A stretch of DNA of 64,000 nt. Source: Lachnospiraceae bacterium. Lineage in GTDB: Bacteria; Bacillota; Clostridia; Lachnospirales; Lachnospiraceae. The stretch lies in assembly GCA_024684215.1 (NCBI GenBank), contig JAIKXH010000040.1, positions 24,306 through 88,305 on the forward strand, in the 5' to 3' direction. The translations under genes and the position numbers were made by a program. The stretch's first letter is position 1, and each line of letters begins with the position of its first letter. Under the pieces are notes generated by a model, which ran no database searches, was not told the origin of the DNA, and worked only from the letters and a program-made list of their open reading frames with translations. Shown in pieces: positions 25,518 to 35,133 of the stretch.

Positions 25518-25522
25518 TCAGG

Positions 25523-25954
25523 TCAGTTCCTCTCAGACGTCTTTCCCGTCGCCATTTCTTTTATTACTTCTTTCGCTGTTTCGGATTGCGAAGAATACTT
25601 CTTTCCAAAAATACATTCATAAGCAAAATGCTCGCAATTGTTGAAAACGATATTGTAACCGTCCTGCCCGATGCGGCTTCTTGCGGTATCTATGATTTTA
25701 TCGGTCTTGAACCTTTTAAGCTTCTCGGATATTGTCAAATCGGCAAATTCCGGAAAACCGCCGTTTCTGAATTCATCAATATCCGTCGAGCAAACTCTGA
25801 CCTCACTCTCGGGCACGCCCTCAAGCAAAGCGGGATTTTTGCCGAATTGGATAACCTCTTCGTCGCTTATAAACACGCCGTAATGGTCCATCTTGCTATT
25901 TACTTTTACCTTTACCATGTCGCCGGGTTTTCCCTCTCTAACGGACCATTTCAT
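25523..25954 (-). CDS. LRAT-domain protein (NlpC/P60-like acyltransferase or lipase fold)
   Basis: 143 aa. LRAT proteins transfer or remove acyl chains with a permuted NlpC/P60 fold. The conserved His is His24 in MDHYGVFI, and the signature FNNCEHFAYE gives catalytic Cys107. The length is close to a single LRAT domain with nothing added except a charged C-terminal tail. In bacteria the activity is mostly untested. Here it lies among an acyl-ligase, carrier proteins and acyltransferases, supporting a phospholipid acyl-transfer role; that is inference from context. Confidence 0.82.
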   Translation of the reverse strand: MKWSVREGKPGDMVKVKVNSKMDHYGVFISDEEVIQFGKNPALLEGVPESEVRVCSTDIDEFRNGGFPEFADLTISEKLKRFKTDKIIDTARSRIGQDGYNIVFNNCEHFAYECIFGKKYSSQSETAKEVIKEMATGKTSERN

Positions 25955-26042
25955 AATTTTAGACCTATTCCTATGCTTTAAGCTTATGCTCTTAGCTTTT
26001 TCTTACGCTTTAAACTTAAGCTTTAAGCTTTTGCTTTATTCC

Positions 26043-26291
26043 TTATGCATTCTCTTCGATAAAGTCAATAACATTACCGACAGTCTTAAAATCTTCCACT
26101 CTGGTATTATCAAAGCTAACTTCAAATTTCTCTTCAATAGTGATCATTATATAAAGCATTCCGATGGAATTAAGTCCAAGGTCACTTTTTAAATTGCTGC
26201 TTTCATCAGCTGCATCTATCACCTTATCATCATGTCCCTCTATGGTTCTTAAGATTTCTTTTAAACCATCCATGATCTCATTTCTGTCCAT
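26043..26291 (-). CDS. Acyl carrier protein, free-standing
   Basis: 82 aa four-helix carrier. The phosphopantetheine attachment serine lies in DLGLNSIGML; the C-terminal helix FKTVGNVIDFIEENA is typical. The sequence departs from the usual fatty-acid-synthesis AcpP (DSLD) motif, with Asn-Ser instead of Asp-Ser, so it is probably a dedicated carrier for this cluster. It sits between the double acyltransferase and the LRAT gene. Confidence 0.9.
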   Translation of the reverse strand: MDRNEIMDGLKEILRTIEGHDDKVIDAADESSNLKSDLGLNSIGMLYIMITIEEKFEVSFDNTRVEDFKTVGNVIDFIEENA

Positions 26292-26327
26292 TTTATCTTT
26301 TCCCTTCTTATATCCACCACCGGATAT

Positions 26328-27611
26328 CTATCTTTTATAATATGCATCGGCCAAATTGGCAAGCTCTATCTCTCTTTCCCTGCAAAGCTTTCCGGCTTCT
26401 TCAATCTGTGCCATAGTCGGAGTCGCCCCATATTTTTCTATAAGGTCTATCTCCTCGCCCTGGAAAAGTACAAGTCTGTTGTACCAATGCTTCCTTTTCT
26501 CGACATAAAGCGGAACCAAAGGCGCTTTGCCCTTTAGTCCCATAAGAACCAGCCCGTTTTTAAAATCGTCCACCTGCTCGTCGCTGGTTTTGATGTGTCC
26601 CTCCGGAAAAATCCCGACTGCACATCCGGCATTTAAAAATAACGTTAGTTTTTTAAATGAATTCATATTCATATTGTCACGGTCTACGGCAATTACTCTA
26701 AAGCCCTTGTCAAACCAAAACTTCATCTTGGGATTGTCAAGTATCTCCTGCATCGTAACAAAATGTATGCGTCTGTACCACAGGCAAGTCATTATATACA
26801 AAGGGTCTCCGAAGCCGGTATGGTTAGAGTAAAAAATAACACCTGTTTTATATTTCTTTTTCGCCTTATCGGATGAATATACAACCTTCGGTCTAAACCA
26901 CACAAGCGCAGGAAGCGCGGCGGTAACTCTGATAAAGTTGTTCATCGCATAGTAAAAAGGCGGTCTGAGTTCATCTATCTCCTGACGTCTTTTAAGTTCT
27001 TTGGTCAGTCTGATAATCTCTTTTCTGAGCTTTTCGGAGATAAAGGTCAGATTATCTCGTCTTTCTTTATTGGGGTCCCACCATATACTTACGTCTATGG
27101 GCTTTCCTATAAGCACTCTGGCTCTTTTCTTTAGATTGAAATATGAGCCGTTTGTCACGATCGGTATGACCGGGACTCCGCTGATATAAGCAAGGTAAGC
27201 AGCGCTCGGTTTAAACTCCAATGGTCTTTTTTCCTCGGGTCTCGGAATTCTCGCCTCAGGGAAAACTCCCACTACTCCGCCTTTTTCAAGAATGGCCTGG
27301 CTTTTTCCGACAAAAGAAAAATCATAGGCGTCTCTGTTAACATATATTCCGCCAAGCATTTTAAGCAAAGGTCCGAGAAATTTTTTCTTAAACAAGACCT
27401 CAGCCATCTGGAATCTAAGCGTTCTTGAAAAGAAAACAAAGAGATAAACCGCATAATCAAAAACCGAAGTATGGTTTGAGATTATAATAGCAGGGCCCTT
27501 TATGCGTCTCCCCGATACCTTTTTGTCCTCATAATATATTTTTGTCCTAAAAGCAAAGAACTGTGCGGGCCACGCGGTTATCTTTGTGAACCAGTTGAAA
27601 AATGCAATCAC
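26328..27611 (-). CDS. Fused double PlsC-type acyltransferase
   Basis: 427 aa holding two complete lysophospholipid acyltransferase (PlsC) domains in tandem. Domain 1 has the catalytic HX4D motif NHTSVFD (His47, Asp52) and FPEARIPRPEE. Domain 2 has NHTGFGD (His265, Asp270) and FPEGHIKTSDE (336-346). Ordinary bacterial PlsC proteins carry one such domain of 200-250 aa. Both copies keep all catalytic motifs, so both could be active, possibly on successive positions of one acceptor. The acyl donor is probably the ACP encoded next or the carrier domain of the ligase upstream. Confidence 0.9.
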   Translation of the reverse strand: MIAFFNWFTKITAWPAQFFAFRTKIYYEDKKVSGRRIKGPAIIISNHTSVFDYAVYLFVFFSRTLRFQMAEVLFKKKFLGPLLKMLGGIYVNRDAYDFSFVGKSQAILEKGGVVGVFPEARIPRPEEKRPLEFKPSAAYLAYISGVPVIPIVTNGSYFNLKKRARVLIGKPIDVSIWWDPNKERRDNLTFISEKLRKEIIRLTKELKRRQEIDELRPPFYYAMNNFIRVTAALPALVWFRPKVVYSSDKAKKKYKTGVIFYSNHTGFGDPLYIMTCLWYRRIHFVTMQEILDNPKMKFWFDKGFRVIAVDRDNMNMNSFKKLTLFLNAGCAVGIFPEGHIKTSDEQVDDFKNGLVLMGLKGKAPLVPLYVEKRKHWYNRLVLFQGEEIDLIEKYGATPTMAQIEEAGKLCREREIELANLADAYYKR

Positions 27612-27665
27612 GTCAGTTACCTGTATCTTTTATATAGTCGGATATCAAACACTTCATCAGCGTTT

Positions 27666-29594
27666 TTATCTGTGTTTTTCGATATAATCGGCAAACTCTC
27701 CCGCAGTTTTAAAGCTGCCTTCACTCTCCGAGGGGAAAGTTACCTTAAATTCTTTTTGAAGCTCCATAACTATTGTGAAATAATCAAGGCTGCTTCCGCC
27801 AAGTTCGAAGAAAAGGTCCGATCCGGGCTTTACTTCCTCCGGCGTCTTTCCAAGTACGGAGGCTATGATCTCGGATACCTTTGCGGTTATCTCACTTTCA
27901 GCATAACCGTCCTTTTCGGGATTTACAGCGCTAATCATTCCGTTATCGATCTTCTCACCGATTTTTTTACGGTTAAGTTTAAAATCATTGGCATCCATAA
28001 GGGGAGTGCCGGTCAAAATCACTTTTGAAATTACTTTCTGCAGATCAAGCTCCTTCAAGCAATCATCAGCATTTTGGGCGATCTGCTTTAATGTATCTGC
28101 GGATGCATAGGGCGATACCTTAACAAGAAGTACCGGGAGCTTGTTTTCACCGGCGCTTGCCCTTGTTATGCATATAGCTTCGGCTCCGTCTATTTTTATC
28201 TTTTCTTCCAGAACATCCGGATTAATGTTTTCTCCTGAAAGTCCGATTATAACATCATCCTTTCTGCCGAGGATAAAGTATCTTCCGTCCTTCTCACAGG
28301 CAAGATCGTTTGTATGGAACCAGCCGTTTTCGGTCTTATCGGAGACTTTTCCGTCCTCATACACTATATCCGCCAAGGTCTCGCCCCTTACAAGGAGCTC
28401 GCCTTCCTCGGAAATCTTGTATTCAACGGATGCAAAGGGCTTACCGACCGACTTATCGGTTAGTTCTCTTCTCTTATTTGAAAGCTCAACGGAGGTAATA
28501 CCGACCTCTGTCATACCGTAACCGTTTGCAAGATGGTATCCTATGGCATTAAAAAATCTAAGTACGTCGGGTGATATAGCGCTTCCGCCACTAATCAAAA
28601 ACCTGATGCTGTCACCGAATATCTGCTCTCTGACTGATTTAAATGCAAGTTTTGTAAACAGCTTTGACAAAAAGGGAATACCCGAGAGCTTTTCCGAGAT
28701 TTTAATTCCCTTCATGAGCTTCTCATACTCGCCTCTTTCCTTTGCGGTGCGGACAACCGTCTCATATACCGTATTCCACAAAAGAGGGATTGAAAAAATA
28801 TGTGTAACCTTATGACGTCTGACTGTATTTAAGATGGTCTCCGATGAAAAATCTCTAAGGAAGACAAAGCTTCTGTTAAAAAATCCAAACCACATGAATA
28901 CGGCAACCAGACCGAATACATGGTAAAAAGGCAGGAATGTAAGCTGCTTAAGTTCACCTTTATAATGCGCCTTAATCTCTTTGCAGGCTTTTATAATCCT
29001 ACCGCTGTCACATATCTGATAAACAAAGGTCTCTCCGTTATATACGCACAGCTTTACGTGGCTTGTGGTTCCGGAAGACATAAGCACTATCTCATCGGCC
29101 CAATCATCGTTATCAGAAGGAACCTTTTTGGAAGTTTCGCATCCCTTCACAATATCGTCTATCATCAGGGTATTGCTTCCGAGCTTTTCTCCGTCGGATA
29201 TAACAGCCTTTACATCATACTGTGTGATGATATCTTCCAAAATGGATTTGCCCATACGGTTATTCATAAGTATGGGCTTATATCCGTTCATCAAAAGTCC
29301 CCAAAAGCATTCAAGCCATTTCTCGGAATTGTTCATATATATTCCGACAAGGCTTGATTTTGGAATATTTCCCAACACGTCCAAAAGAGAACCGGCCATT
29401 TGCTCAGTTCTCTCTTTGAATTGTCCGTATGTGATGCGTGTGATCTTATAACCGTCGTTGGATTCGGCAAAAAGCTTTTCGGGCTCATCCGTCATAAGCT
29501 TAAAAATCGACTTGAGATTTTTCTCCGAAGCCATTAGACGCTCTAATTTATCACTAACATATTTATCAAGATCATAGTTTATGCCGTCAGACAT
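27666..29594 (-). CDS. Acyl-AMP ligase fused to a C-terminal carrier domain
   Basis: 642 aa. It is an ANL-superfamily adenylating enzyme with the P-loop-like MSSGTTSHVK, the A5 motif NGYGMTEVG, A7/A8 region HTNDLACEKDGRYFILGRKDDVI and a C-terminal lysine region. Residues about 565-642 form a peptidyl/acyl carrier domain with the pantetheine site FELGGSSLDYF. The protein can in principle activate a fatty acid and load it onto its own carrier arm. Together with the downstream PlsC pair this is reminiscent of acyl-ACP synthetase/acyltransferase systems (Aas-like), but with the functions on separate proteins. Confidence 0.9.
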   Translation of the reverse strand: MSDGINYDLDKYVSDKLERLMASEKNLKSIFKLMTDEPEKLFAESNDGYKITRITYGQFKERTEQMAGSLLDVLGNIPKSSLVGIYMNNSEKWLECFWGLLMNGYKPILMNNRMGKSILEDIITQYDVKAVISDGEKLGSNTLMIDDIVKGCETSKKVPSDNDDWADEIVLMSSGTTSHVKLCVYNGETFVYQICDSGRIIKACKEIKAHYKGELKQLTFLPFYHVFGLVAVFMWFGFFNRSFVFLRDFSSETILNTVRRHKVTHIFSIPLLWNTVYETVVRTAKERGEYEKLMKGIKISEKLSGIPFLSKLFTKLAFKSVREQIFGDSIRFLISGGSAISPDVLRFFNAIGYHLANGYGMTEVGITSVELSNKRRELTDKSVGKPFASVEYKISEEGELLVRGETLADIVYEDGKVSDKTENGWFHTNDLACEKDGRYFILGRKDDVIIGLSGENINPDVLEEKIKIDGAEAICITRASAGENKLPVLLVKVSPYASADTLKQIAQNADDCLKELDLQKVISKVILTGTPLMDANDFKLNRKKIGEKIDNGMISAVNPEKDGYAESEITAKVSEIIASVLGKTPEEVKPGSDLFFELGGSSLDYFTIVMELQKEFKVTFPSESEGSFKTAGEFADYIEKHR

Positions 29595-29608
29595 TTTAAA
29601 AAATTCCT

Positions 29609-29956
29609 TTAGATTCCGTTTTCGTTAAGAGTCTGGTATGTTGCGATTCTCGCAGCATCCATCTCAGGCATACCTACAAAAGAGGCGCCGTAATAATACG
29701 TATCTTCTTTAAGCTCAATACGTACAATCTGTAAAAATGCATGAAGCACTTCCTTGGTCCAGATTGTAAGATAAGACTCATACACAGTACCGATAAGAAG
29801 CGGAGTCTTACAGATAAATCCCACACCCGACTTTGATACATCGCTGATCTCGATATTTACTTCCTCGCTGTCACCGCCGTCAAGTCTCTTGATCACAAGT
29901 GTTGAATCGAGCTGGGTTCTTTTGCTTTTTCTTCTCTCTACATCATTTTCTGCCAT
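29609..29956 (-). CDS. PilZ domain protein (c-di-GMP receptor)
   Basis: 115 aa from the ATG at 29956, which has an AAGGGG ribosome site upstream; an earlier in-frame start adds 24 unconserved residues. The two PilZ binding motifs are present: the Arg-rich RRKSKR near the N-terminus and DVSKSGVGF (D/NxSxxG). It is the first gene of the acyl-ligase cluster, 14 bp before the ligase, suggesting that cyclic di-GMP controls the lipid-modifying proteins or their output. Confidence 0.85.
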   Translation of the reverse strand: MAENDVERRKSKRTQLDSTLVIKRLDGGDSEEVNIEISDVSKSGVGFICKTPLLIGTVYESYLTIWTKEVLHAFLQIVRIELKEDTYYYGASFVGMPEMDAARIATYQTLNENGI

Positions 29957-30076
29957 ATTATTCCCCTTAACTTCAGGCCAAGCGGAGCCCAATGATATTA
30001 TTGATTTGCGTTTATCCCGTACCGCCACCGCTCTGACGGCATAATAATTAATTATAGCAAAATCTTTAAATAAGTA

Positions 30077-31108
30077 CTAGTGAAAAAAGCAAGCATCTCC
30101 AAAGGAGAAGAATCTGTATTTTTGTTCTACGGCTTCTTTATACGCGGCCAAAACATTTTCCCTGCCGGCAAGTGCCGATACAAGCATCACAAGAGTGCTC
30201 TCGGGCAGATGGAAATTGGTTATAAGGCAATCGAGTACCTTAAATTTATAGCCCGGATAAATAAAGATCGATGTATCGGCGCTTCCCGCCTTAACAACTC
30301 CGTTTTCATCCGCTGCGCTCTCCACCGTCCTGCAGCTTGTGGTTCCCACGCAAATTACTCTTCCGCCTGATGCCTTGGTATTATTGATAATATCGGCGGC
30401 TTCCGCAGTAACCTGATAAAACTCGGTATGCATATGATGGTCTAAAATGTTCTCTTCTTTAACCGGCCTGAATGTTCCGAGTCCGACATGAAGAGTGACG
30501 TAAGCAAGTTTGATACCCTTATCCTCAATCTCTTTTAAAAGCTCAGGCGTAAAATGAAGGCCCGCGGTAGGTGCTGCCGCCGAGCCGTCAAACTTTGCAT
30601 AAACCGTCTGATACCTGTTCTTGTCCTCAAGCTTGTGGGTAATATAGGGCGGAAGCGGCATTTCTCCCAAAGAGTCAAGCACTTCCTCCCAAATGCCCTC
30701 ATATTCAAATTGTATTATTCTGTTGCCGTCATCAACCGTTTCAAGAACCTTGGCTTTAAGCTTTCCGTCCCCGAATACCAGTCTTTGACCGGGCTTACAC
30801 TTTTTACCGGGTCTGACAAGCGTTTCCCAGATATCATTTTCACGTCTCTTTAAAAGAAGTACCTCGACGGATCCGCCGGTTCCTTCCCTCTCACCGTAAA
30901 GTCTGGCGGGAATAACCTTTGTGTTGTTGAGCACAAGGCAGTCGCCGGGATTTAAATAATCTATGATATCCCTGAAAATCTTATGCTCGGTTTTTCCTGT
31001 ATTCTTGTCAACCACAAGGAGTCTGCTCGAGGACCTGTCTTCAAGCGGGTCCTGAGCTATAAGCTCCTTAGGTAAATCAAAATAAAAATCTGATTTTTTT
31101 AATTCCAT
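30077..31108 (-). CDS. queA: S-adenosylmethionine:tRNA ribosyltransferase-isomerase
   Basis: 343 aa. QueA transfers and rearranges the ribosyl part of SAM onto preQ1-tRNA in queuosine synthesis. The start is the ATG at 31108 ([19 protein letters not shown]), the family's normal N-terminus. Conserved segments include [42 protein letters not shown] and [15 protein letters not shown]. It is monofunctional here; no tgt gene is adjacent. Confidence 0.96.
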   Translation of the reverse strand: MELKKSDFYFDLPKELIAQDPLEDRSSSRLLVVDKNTGKTEHKIFRDIIDYLNPGDCLVLNNTKVIPARLYGEREGTGGSVEVLLLKRRENDIWETLVRPGKKCKPGQRLVFGDGKLKAKVLETVDDGNRIIQFEYEGIWEEVLDSLGEMPLPPYITHKLEDKNRYQTVYAKFDGSAAAPTAGLHFTPELLKEIEDKGIKLAYVTLHVGLGTFRPVKEENILDHHMHTEFYQVTAEAADIINNTKASGGRVICVGTTSCRTVESAADENGVVKAGSADTSIFIYPGYKFKVLDCLITNFHLPESTLVMLVSALAGRENVLAAYKEAVEQKYRFFSFGDACFFH

Positions 31109-31174
31109 AATTAACTCTTTACTAAAAAGTAATCGCCAAATGTACAATCGCTAAGCTCTTGCACACAGCGGGTA

Positions 31175-32593
31175 TTACATAGAAGCGTACTTAACAAATG
31201 CCTTGTAGCCTCTGTAGGTCTCGTAAATATCAGCCTTGTTGGTAGCTTCCCAAGGTGCGTGCATGTTGAGTACCGCAACACCCGAATCGATAACATTCAT
31301 TCCGTATAGTGCAAGGATGTAAGCGATGGTTCCGCCGCCTCCTACGTCTACCTTACCAAGCTCTGCAGTCTGGAAACATACCTTGTCTTTTTCCATTACT
31401 TCACGGATCTTTGCCATATATTCGGCATTGGCATCATTGGATCCGCTCTTTCCGCGGGAGCCGGTGAATTTGTTAAATACCATACCTTTTCCGAGATATG
31501 CGCAGTTCTTTCTCTCAAATGCACTCTCGTATGTGGGATCAAAGCCGGCAGACACGTCTGAAGAAAGCATGCAGCTTCTTGAAAGACATCTTCTTACATT
31601 AAGCTCGCTGTACTCTCCGTTTAAGTTCATCACCTCGGCTACAGCATTCTCAAAGAAGTGTGACTGCATTCCGGTAGCTCCTACCGAACCGATCTCCTCC
31701 TTGTCAACGAGGATGCAAACTGTGGTTCTGTCGCATACGGGACTGTCAATCATAGCCTGCATTGATGTATATGCGCATACTCTGTCATCCTGTCCGTATC
31801 CAAGGACAATACTTCTGTCAAATCCGGCATCTCTTGCCTTTCCTGCGGGAACGACTTCGATTTCTGCTGAGAGGAAATCCTCCTCCTCAATATCATAATT
31901 TGCCTTGAGAATATCAAGCACTCCGGCCTTAACGGCTTCCTTTGCCTTTTCATCCTTAGAAGACTTCTTGTCAGTCTTGTCAATGGTGATAGGCTTGTTT
32001 CCTACGATGATATCAAGAGCTTCGCCCTCGATAACCTTCGCACCTTTTTTATCAAGCTGCTCGGCAGCAAGGTGAATAAGAAGGTCTGAAACGAAAAATA
32101 CGGGATCTGCCTCATCCTCACCAATGTTTACCTCAACGGTAGAGCCGTCCTTTTTAACGATAACACCGTGAAGAGCAAGAGGAAGGGTAACCCACTGATA
32201 TTTCTTTACGCCACCGTAATAGTGGGTATCAAGATAAGCAATTCCGTCCTTCTCATAGAGAGGATTCTGCTTAACATCCATTCTGGGGCTGTCGATATGT
32301 GCTCCAAGGATATTGAGTCCTTCGGTCATAGGCTTCTTTCCGATTCTGAACATGCAGATGGATTTATTCATATGCACGCTGTAAACCTTATCTCCCGCCT
32401 TTAACTTGGCGCCTTTTTCAATAAGGGTCTCAAGTTCCTTATACCCATCTTTTTCGATGGTATTAACGATTAAGTCAACACATTCGCGCTCAGTTTTTGC
32501 ATCGCTGATAAATTCTCTGTAATCGTCGCAAAGCTTGTTAAGCTTCTTTAAATCTTTTTCATTGTAGGTTTCCCATACGTTCTTGTGTTCCAT
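31175..32593 (-). CDS. M18 family zinc aminopeptidase
   Basis: 472 aa. Cytoplasmic dodecameric aminopeptidases of this family (ApeA/ApeB type) remove N-terminal acidic or other residues. Metal ligands are recognisable: His and Asp in LGAHIDSPRMD, the Glu pair in VDKEEIGSVGA, and a late His in LNMHAPWEATNK. The length is normal. It lies between queA and pheT on the same strand with gaps of 66 and 98 bp. Confidence 0.93.
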   Translation of the reverse strand: MEHKNVWETYNEKDLKKLNKLCDDYREFISDAKTERECVDLIVNTIEKDGYKELETLIEKGAKLKAGDKVYSVHMNKSICMFRIGKKPMTEGLNILGAHIDSPRMDVKQNPLYEKDGIAYLDTHYYGGVKKYQWVTLPLALHGVIVKKDGSTVEVNIGEDEADPVFFVSDLLIHLAAEQLDKKGAKVIEGEALDIIVGNKPITIDKTDKKSSKDEKAKEAVKAGVLDILKANYDIEEEDFLSAEIEVVPAGKARDAGFDRSIVLGYGQDDRVCAYTSMQAMIDSPVCDRTTVCILVDKEEIGSVGATGMQSHFFENAVAEVMNLNGEYSELNVRRCLSRSCMLSSDVSAGFDPTYESAFERKNCAYLGKGMVFNKFTGSRGKSGSNDANAEYMAKIREVMEKDKVCFQTAELGKVDVGGGGTIAYILALYGMNVIDSGVAVLNMHAPWEATNKADIYETYRGYKAFVKYASM

Positions 32594-32691
32594 GTAAGTT
32601 CCTCGATTCTTTATATCTTTGTGTGGCTAAAGCGATTACGCCACTGCCTCAGGCTTAGGGTTATTATGCCACTGTTTGTAGCCTTTGATTT

Positions 32692-35112
32692 CTATGCGCG
32701 AAGCTCAATCTCAAGTTCCTTTTTGAGGTTCTTTAAAATCTTGTGCACATATCCGTCAACCGCCTCAGCCGTAAACTCTTCATCTGCGGGAGTGAAGGTA
32801 ATTGTAAATGCCATGCTCTTCTTGTCGGCTGCAATCTGCTCTCCTTCGTATACATCAAAGAGCTTTATATCGCTGACATATGAAGAAGCCTTGGAAATAA
32901 CATCTTCAACCTGTCCGCAGGTAATATCTTTATTCATGATAAGAGCAAGGTCTCTGGACTCTGTCGCAAACCTCGGAAGAGGCGCAAATACAGGTGCCTT
33001 TCCATAGAATTTAGAAAGTGTCTGAAGATCGATCTCACATACATATGCGGGATATCTCATGCTCTCAGCGTTCATTATCTCGTAAGTCACGCGTCCGAGA
33101 TAACCTATTTCTTCTCCTTCGCAAAATACAGCGGCTGCCTGATAAGGGTGAAGGAAAGGTTTTGTAGTCTTTTCAAAGGTAAAGCTTATATTTAGAGCGT
33201 CTGCTACAGTCTCAACAAGTCCCTTAAGTGTAAAGAATGATTCGCTCTTTCCGAATACGCCGATGCAAAGAGTCTCTCTCTCGTCGGGATAATCGGTAAG
33301 AGGAAGTGACTTAGGAATAAATTTGTTGCCGATCTCAAAAATCTTACCTTCTAAATTGCCGCGCTTCTGGTTTCTGCCCATAGCATGAATCATCTGTGCG
33401 GCAAGAGTGGTTCTCATAAGTGAAAGCTCTTCGTTGATAGGATTTAAGATCCTAATAGCCTGTCTCTCGGGAGCATTTTCCTCAAATCCAAGGAAATCAA
33501 GGTCTGAAGGCGAGAAGAATGAATAATGCATTCCCTCATATGCTCCGGCCTTGCAAAGAGCCTTTTTGATGTGAAGAGTAGTCTTTTGACGAGGTGACTG
33601 ACCGCCGATGGTTACCTTTGCAGTAGGCATAAAGGTGGGCTTTATATGGTCATATCCGTACATTCTGATGAGTTCTTCGGAAATATCGGGATAATCCTCC
33701 ATATCCTCTCTGTACGCAGGTACATGAATGGTAAGCTCGTCGCCGTTAATCTCGGGAGCAAAATAAAGTCTTGTAAGGATATCCTTGATATCATCGGTGG
33801 GAACCTCGATACCGAGTACTCCGTTTACCTTCTTGATGCTGGCCTTCATCTCCCAAGGCTCTAAACTCTTACCGGTGTTTACATCCTCATGAGTCGATGA
33901 AATCTTGCCGATTCCAAGTTCCTCTACAAGGTGCAAAACTCTCTTCATTGCCATAACGGTAGCATATTCATCTACACCCTTGGCATATCTTTGTGAAGAG
34001 TCTGAAACCTGTCCGAGCGCTCTTGAGCTCTTTCTGATATTGTCACGGGCAAACTTTGCTGCCTCGAACATTACCTCTGTGGTATTTTCTCTGATCTCGG
34101 AATTGAGACCACCCATGATTCCCGCAAGTGCAACAGGCTTTTTGCCGTCACAGATAACAAGATTGTCGGTGGTAAGTTCAAATTCTTTCTCATCGAGAGT
34201 GGTGATTTTTTCGCCTTCCTTAGCACGTCTTACACAGATTTCATTTCCCTCAAGGAAATTGCAATCGAATGCGTGAAGGGGCTGACCAAGCTCTCTCATG
34301 ATGTAGTTTGTGATATCTACGATATTGGAAATCGAATTGTTTCCGACAAGCGCAAGTCTTCTTCTCATCCAGGCAGGTGACTCGCCGAGCTTGACATCAT
34401 ATACATAGTGAGCTGAGTATCTGGGGCAGATATCCTGTGCCTCGACAGTTACCTTAAATCCCTCTTTCTTAACATCTGTCATATGATAGTCTAACGCGGG
34501 CTCATGAAGCTCAGTCTTAAGTACGGCAGCAACCTCTCTTGCAAGGCCGAAGATGCTCTGGCAGTCAGGTCTGTTGGCTGTGATCGAAACATCAAAAATC
34601 CAATCATCAAGTCCGGTGATCTCTTTGATATCTTTTCCGATCTCGGTATCCTCGGGAAGTACGAGAAGTCCGTTATATCCCGCACCGGGATAAAGGTTTT
34701 CGTTAAGTCCGATCTCTACACCTGAGCAAAGCATACCGTTTGAATCATATCCGCGAAGCTTGCCCTTTTTGATGGTCATAACGCCTTCAACGGTAACATG
34801 GTCTTTTGCGGTTGCATAAACCTGTGCACCGGGAAGCGCTACGGGGAAGATTCCGCCTGCGCATACATTGTCCGCGCCGCAGCAGATCTGTAAATTCTCA
34901 TCTCCACCCACGTTTACGGTACAAACATGAAGATGAGTCTCGGGAATAGGCTCACAGGTGATGACCTTACCTGCTACTACTCCGCTTATATCCTTACCTA
35001 CCTGATATTTCTCCTCCACCTCAAAGCCGCATGAGAAAAGCTTTTCTTCAAGTTCATCGGGAGTAACATTTATATCAACATAATCTTTTAACCAACTAAG
35101 TGGAACTAACAT
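32692..35112 (-). CDS. pheT: Phenylalanine-tRNA ligase beta subunit
   Basis: 806 aa. Domains in order: N-terminal tRNA-binding OB fold (VVAGKVITCEPIPETHLHVC, about residues 40-150), B3/B4 editing domain (about 210-390, PLHAFDCNF), B5 domain, catalytic-like core, and the C-terminal ferredoxin-like anticodon-binding domain (RFATESRDLALIMNKDI). Full length. It follows pheS by 21 bp, the usual order. Confidence 0.97.
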   Translation of the reverse strand: MLVPLSWLKDYVDINVTPDELEEKLFSCGFEVEEKYQVGKDISGVVAGKVITCEPIPETHLHVCTVNVGGDENLQICCGADNVCAGGIFPVALPGAQVYATAKDHVTVEGVMTIKKGKLRGYDSNGMLCSGVEIGLNENLYPGAGYNGLLVLPEDTEIGKDIKEITGLDDWIFDVSITANRPDCQSIFGLAREVAAVLKTELHEPALDYHMTDVKKEGFKVTVEAQDICPRYSAHYVYDVKLGESPAWMRRRLALVGNNSISNIVDITNYIMRELGQPLHAFDCNFLEGNEICVRRAKEGEKITTLDEKEFELTTDNLVICDGKKPVALAGIMGGLNSEIRENTTEVMFEAAKFARDNIRKSSRALGQVSDSSQRYAKGVDEYATVMAMKRVLHLVEELGIGKISSTHEDVNTGKSLEPWEMKASIKKVNGVLGIEVPTDDIKDILTRLYFAPEINGDELTIHVPAYREDMEDYPDISEELIRMYGYDHIKPTFMPTAKVTIGGQSPRQKTTLHIKKALCKAGAYEGMHYSFFSPSDLDFLGFEENAPERQAIRILNPINEELSLMRTTLAAQMIHAMGRNQKRGNLEGKIFEIGNKFIPKSLPLTDYPDERETLCIGVFGKSESFFTLKGLVETVADALNISFTFEKTTKPFLHPYQAAAVFCEGEEIGYLGRVTYEIMNAESMRYPAYVCEIDLQTLSKFYGKAPVFAPLPRFATESRDLALIMNKDITCGQVEDVISKASSYVSDIKLFDVYEGEQIAADKKSMAFTITFTPADEEFTAEAVDGYVHKILKNLKKELEIELRA

Positions 35113-35133
35113 CTTTGGTTTCCTCCGTTTTCA

